A stretch of DNA of 6,120 bases from an uncultured Bacilli bacterium (lineage in GTDB: Bacteria; Bacillota_I; Bacilli_A; RFN20; CAG-288): contig CAOSOP010000078.1 in NCBI GenBank assembly GCA_948525355.1, forward strand, positions 1-6,120, given 5' to 3'. Positions 5,771 through 6,120 of the stretch are shown here, piece after piece. How positions within the stretch are numbered: position 1 is the first letter of the stretch; every line of letters starts with the position of its first letter. The notes under the pieces are model-generated. The model saw only the letters and a program-made list of their open reading frames with translations, ran no database searches and was not told the DNA's origin. Position numbers and translations under genes: made by a program.

Positions 5771-5796
5771 TAAATAAAAAAGGTGCTAGGCACCTT
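5771..5796 (-). terminator. Intrinsic terminator of the small membrane protein gene
   Basis: AAGGTGC (5780-5786) and GCACCTT (5790-5796) form a 7-bp stem with a 3-base loop. Read on the minus strand, the hairpin is followed by a T-run ending in TTATTTA (complement of 5781 down to 5771). It lies 18 bases beyond the stop of the gene ending at 5814. It is a separate hairpin from that of the pgpA-like gene, back to back with it. Confidence 0.82.
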
Positions 5797-5813
5797 CTGC
5801 AAACAACAAATCT

Positions 5814-6008
5814 TTATTTCTCGGTATTTGGGTTATTTTCATCTAAATTATTAGGTTTAGTTGAAAGATTATTTTTTTTATCTTTTTTGTGAAGGTAAAC
5901 CAAGTGAACAATGAGCACAATAGAGCAGATTAAAACAAGTCCAAAAACAATACCAACGATAAGGAAAAACTCATTATAGTCATAAGCAGTTTCAGCTAGT
6001 AAATTCAT
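5814..6008 (-). CDS. Small single-pass membrane protein, unknown function
   Basis: The product is 64 residues. A single hydrophobic helix spans about 14-39 (FFLIVGIVFGLVLICSIVLI and onward). It is followed by HKKDKK and a hydrophilic tail rich in Asn, Pro and Lys (residues 46-64). Lys residues after the helix and acidic residues before it (Glu6, Asp10, Glu13) predict an outside N-terminus and a cytoplasmic tail. Gly19 and Gly23 form a GxxxG pattern that could mediate helix packing. The ATG at 6008 has TGAGGT (6020 down to 6015) with 6 bases between, and a promoter candidate and terminator frame the gene, which together argue that it is real despite its size. I do not recognise a family. Confidence 0.7.
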   Translation of the reverse strand: MNLLAETAYDYNEFFLIVGIVFGLVLICSIVLIVHLVYLHKKDKKNNLSTKPNNLDENNPNTEK

Positions 6009-6031
6009 TTTAATACCTCACTTTCGAATAT

Positions 6032-6060
6032 ATCTTACATTTTTTATTTAAACTAAACAA
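6032..6060 (-). promoter_or_regulatory. Candidate promoter for the small membrane protein gene
   Basis: On the minus strand, TTGTTT (6060 down to 6055) and TAAGAT (6037 down to 6032) are 17 bases apart, each matching the -35 and -10 consensus at four or five of six positions. The start would fall near 6025, leaving about 17 bases before the ATG, just enough to include the ribosome binding site. Confidence 0.45.
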
Positions 6061-6120
6061 GACCATTATATTTACAGATTTAAATAAATGTTAACATACT
6101 TTTTTCGCTTCGCCTTTTTG

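Noticed and set aside
6091..6120. Possible C-terminus of another minus-strand gene (QKGEAKKVC then stop)
   Set aside because: Only ten codons are in the window, and two other minus-strand frames are also open from the right edge, so the frame cannot be chosen.
1..6120. tRNA, rRNA, CRISPR array, insertion sequence or phage attachment site
   Set aside because: No cloverleaf-like GC-rich segment, regularly spaced repeats, transposase motif or flanking inverted repeats were seen.

Overview
The window is AT-rich, uses standard bacterial start and stop signals and strong AGGAGG-type ribosome binding sites, and encodes a YutG-like PgpA protein, a Cof-type HAD phosphatase and a secreted SH3b/C39-like protein. 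This fits a low-GC Bacillota (Firmicutes), perhaps an Erysipelotrichia-like gut or oral bacterium. The phylum is a reasonable inference; the class is a guess. No rRNA, tRNA, CRISPR array, transposase or phage gene was seen, so this looks like chromosomal sequence rather than a mobile island.

Layout, left to right. (1) 2-172 (+): C-terminal end of an unidentified gene, about 39% GC and visibly richer in G+C than what follows. (2) 375-1370 (+): a secreted protein with a short signal peptide, two bacterial SH3 domains and a C39-like cysteine peptidase domain. (3) 1386-1417: a perfect 32-bp palindrome serving as a terminator between convergent genes. (4) 1443-2249 (-): a Cof-type HAD hydrolase. 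(5) 2407-2856 (+): a two-helix membrane protein with a small beta-rich, PH-like tail. (6) 2860-4902 (-): a ClpA-like double AAA+ unfoldase whose second ATPase module is degenerate. (7) 5159-5722 (+): a soluble phosphatidylglycerophosphatase A homologue with a near-consensus promoter. (8) 5814-6008 (-): a 64-residue single-pass membrane protein.

From 375 to 6008 the genes alternate strand one by one, so each appears to be its own transcription unit. Hairpin terminators are visible at all three convergent junctions, and promoter candidates lie in the divergent gaps. There is no operon logic linking functions. The common thread is housekeeping: cell wall (SH3b/C39), membrane lipid synthesis (PgpA), metabolite dephosphorylation (HAD) and protein quality control (Clp).

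The most unusual item is the Clp ATPase. Its first AAA+ module keeps every catalytic motif. The second keeps Walker A, a pore-loop tyrosine, the sensor-2 arginine and a ClpP-docking-like LGF tripeptide, but has lost the Walker B acidic pair, the sensor-1 Asn and the arginine finger. It also lacks the M-domain typical of Bacillota ClpC. It reads like a ClpP partner with a pseudo-ATPase second ring.
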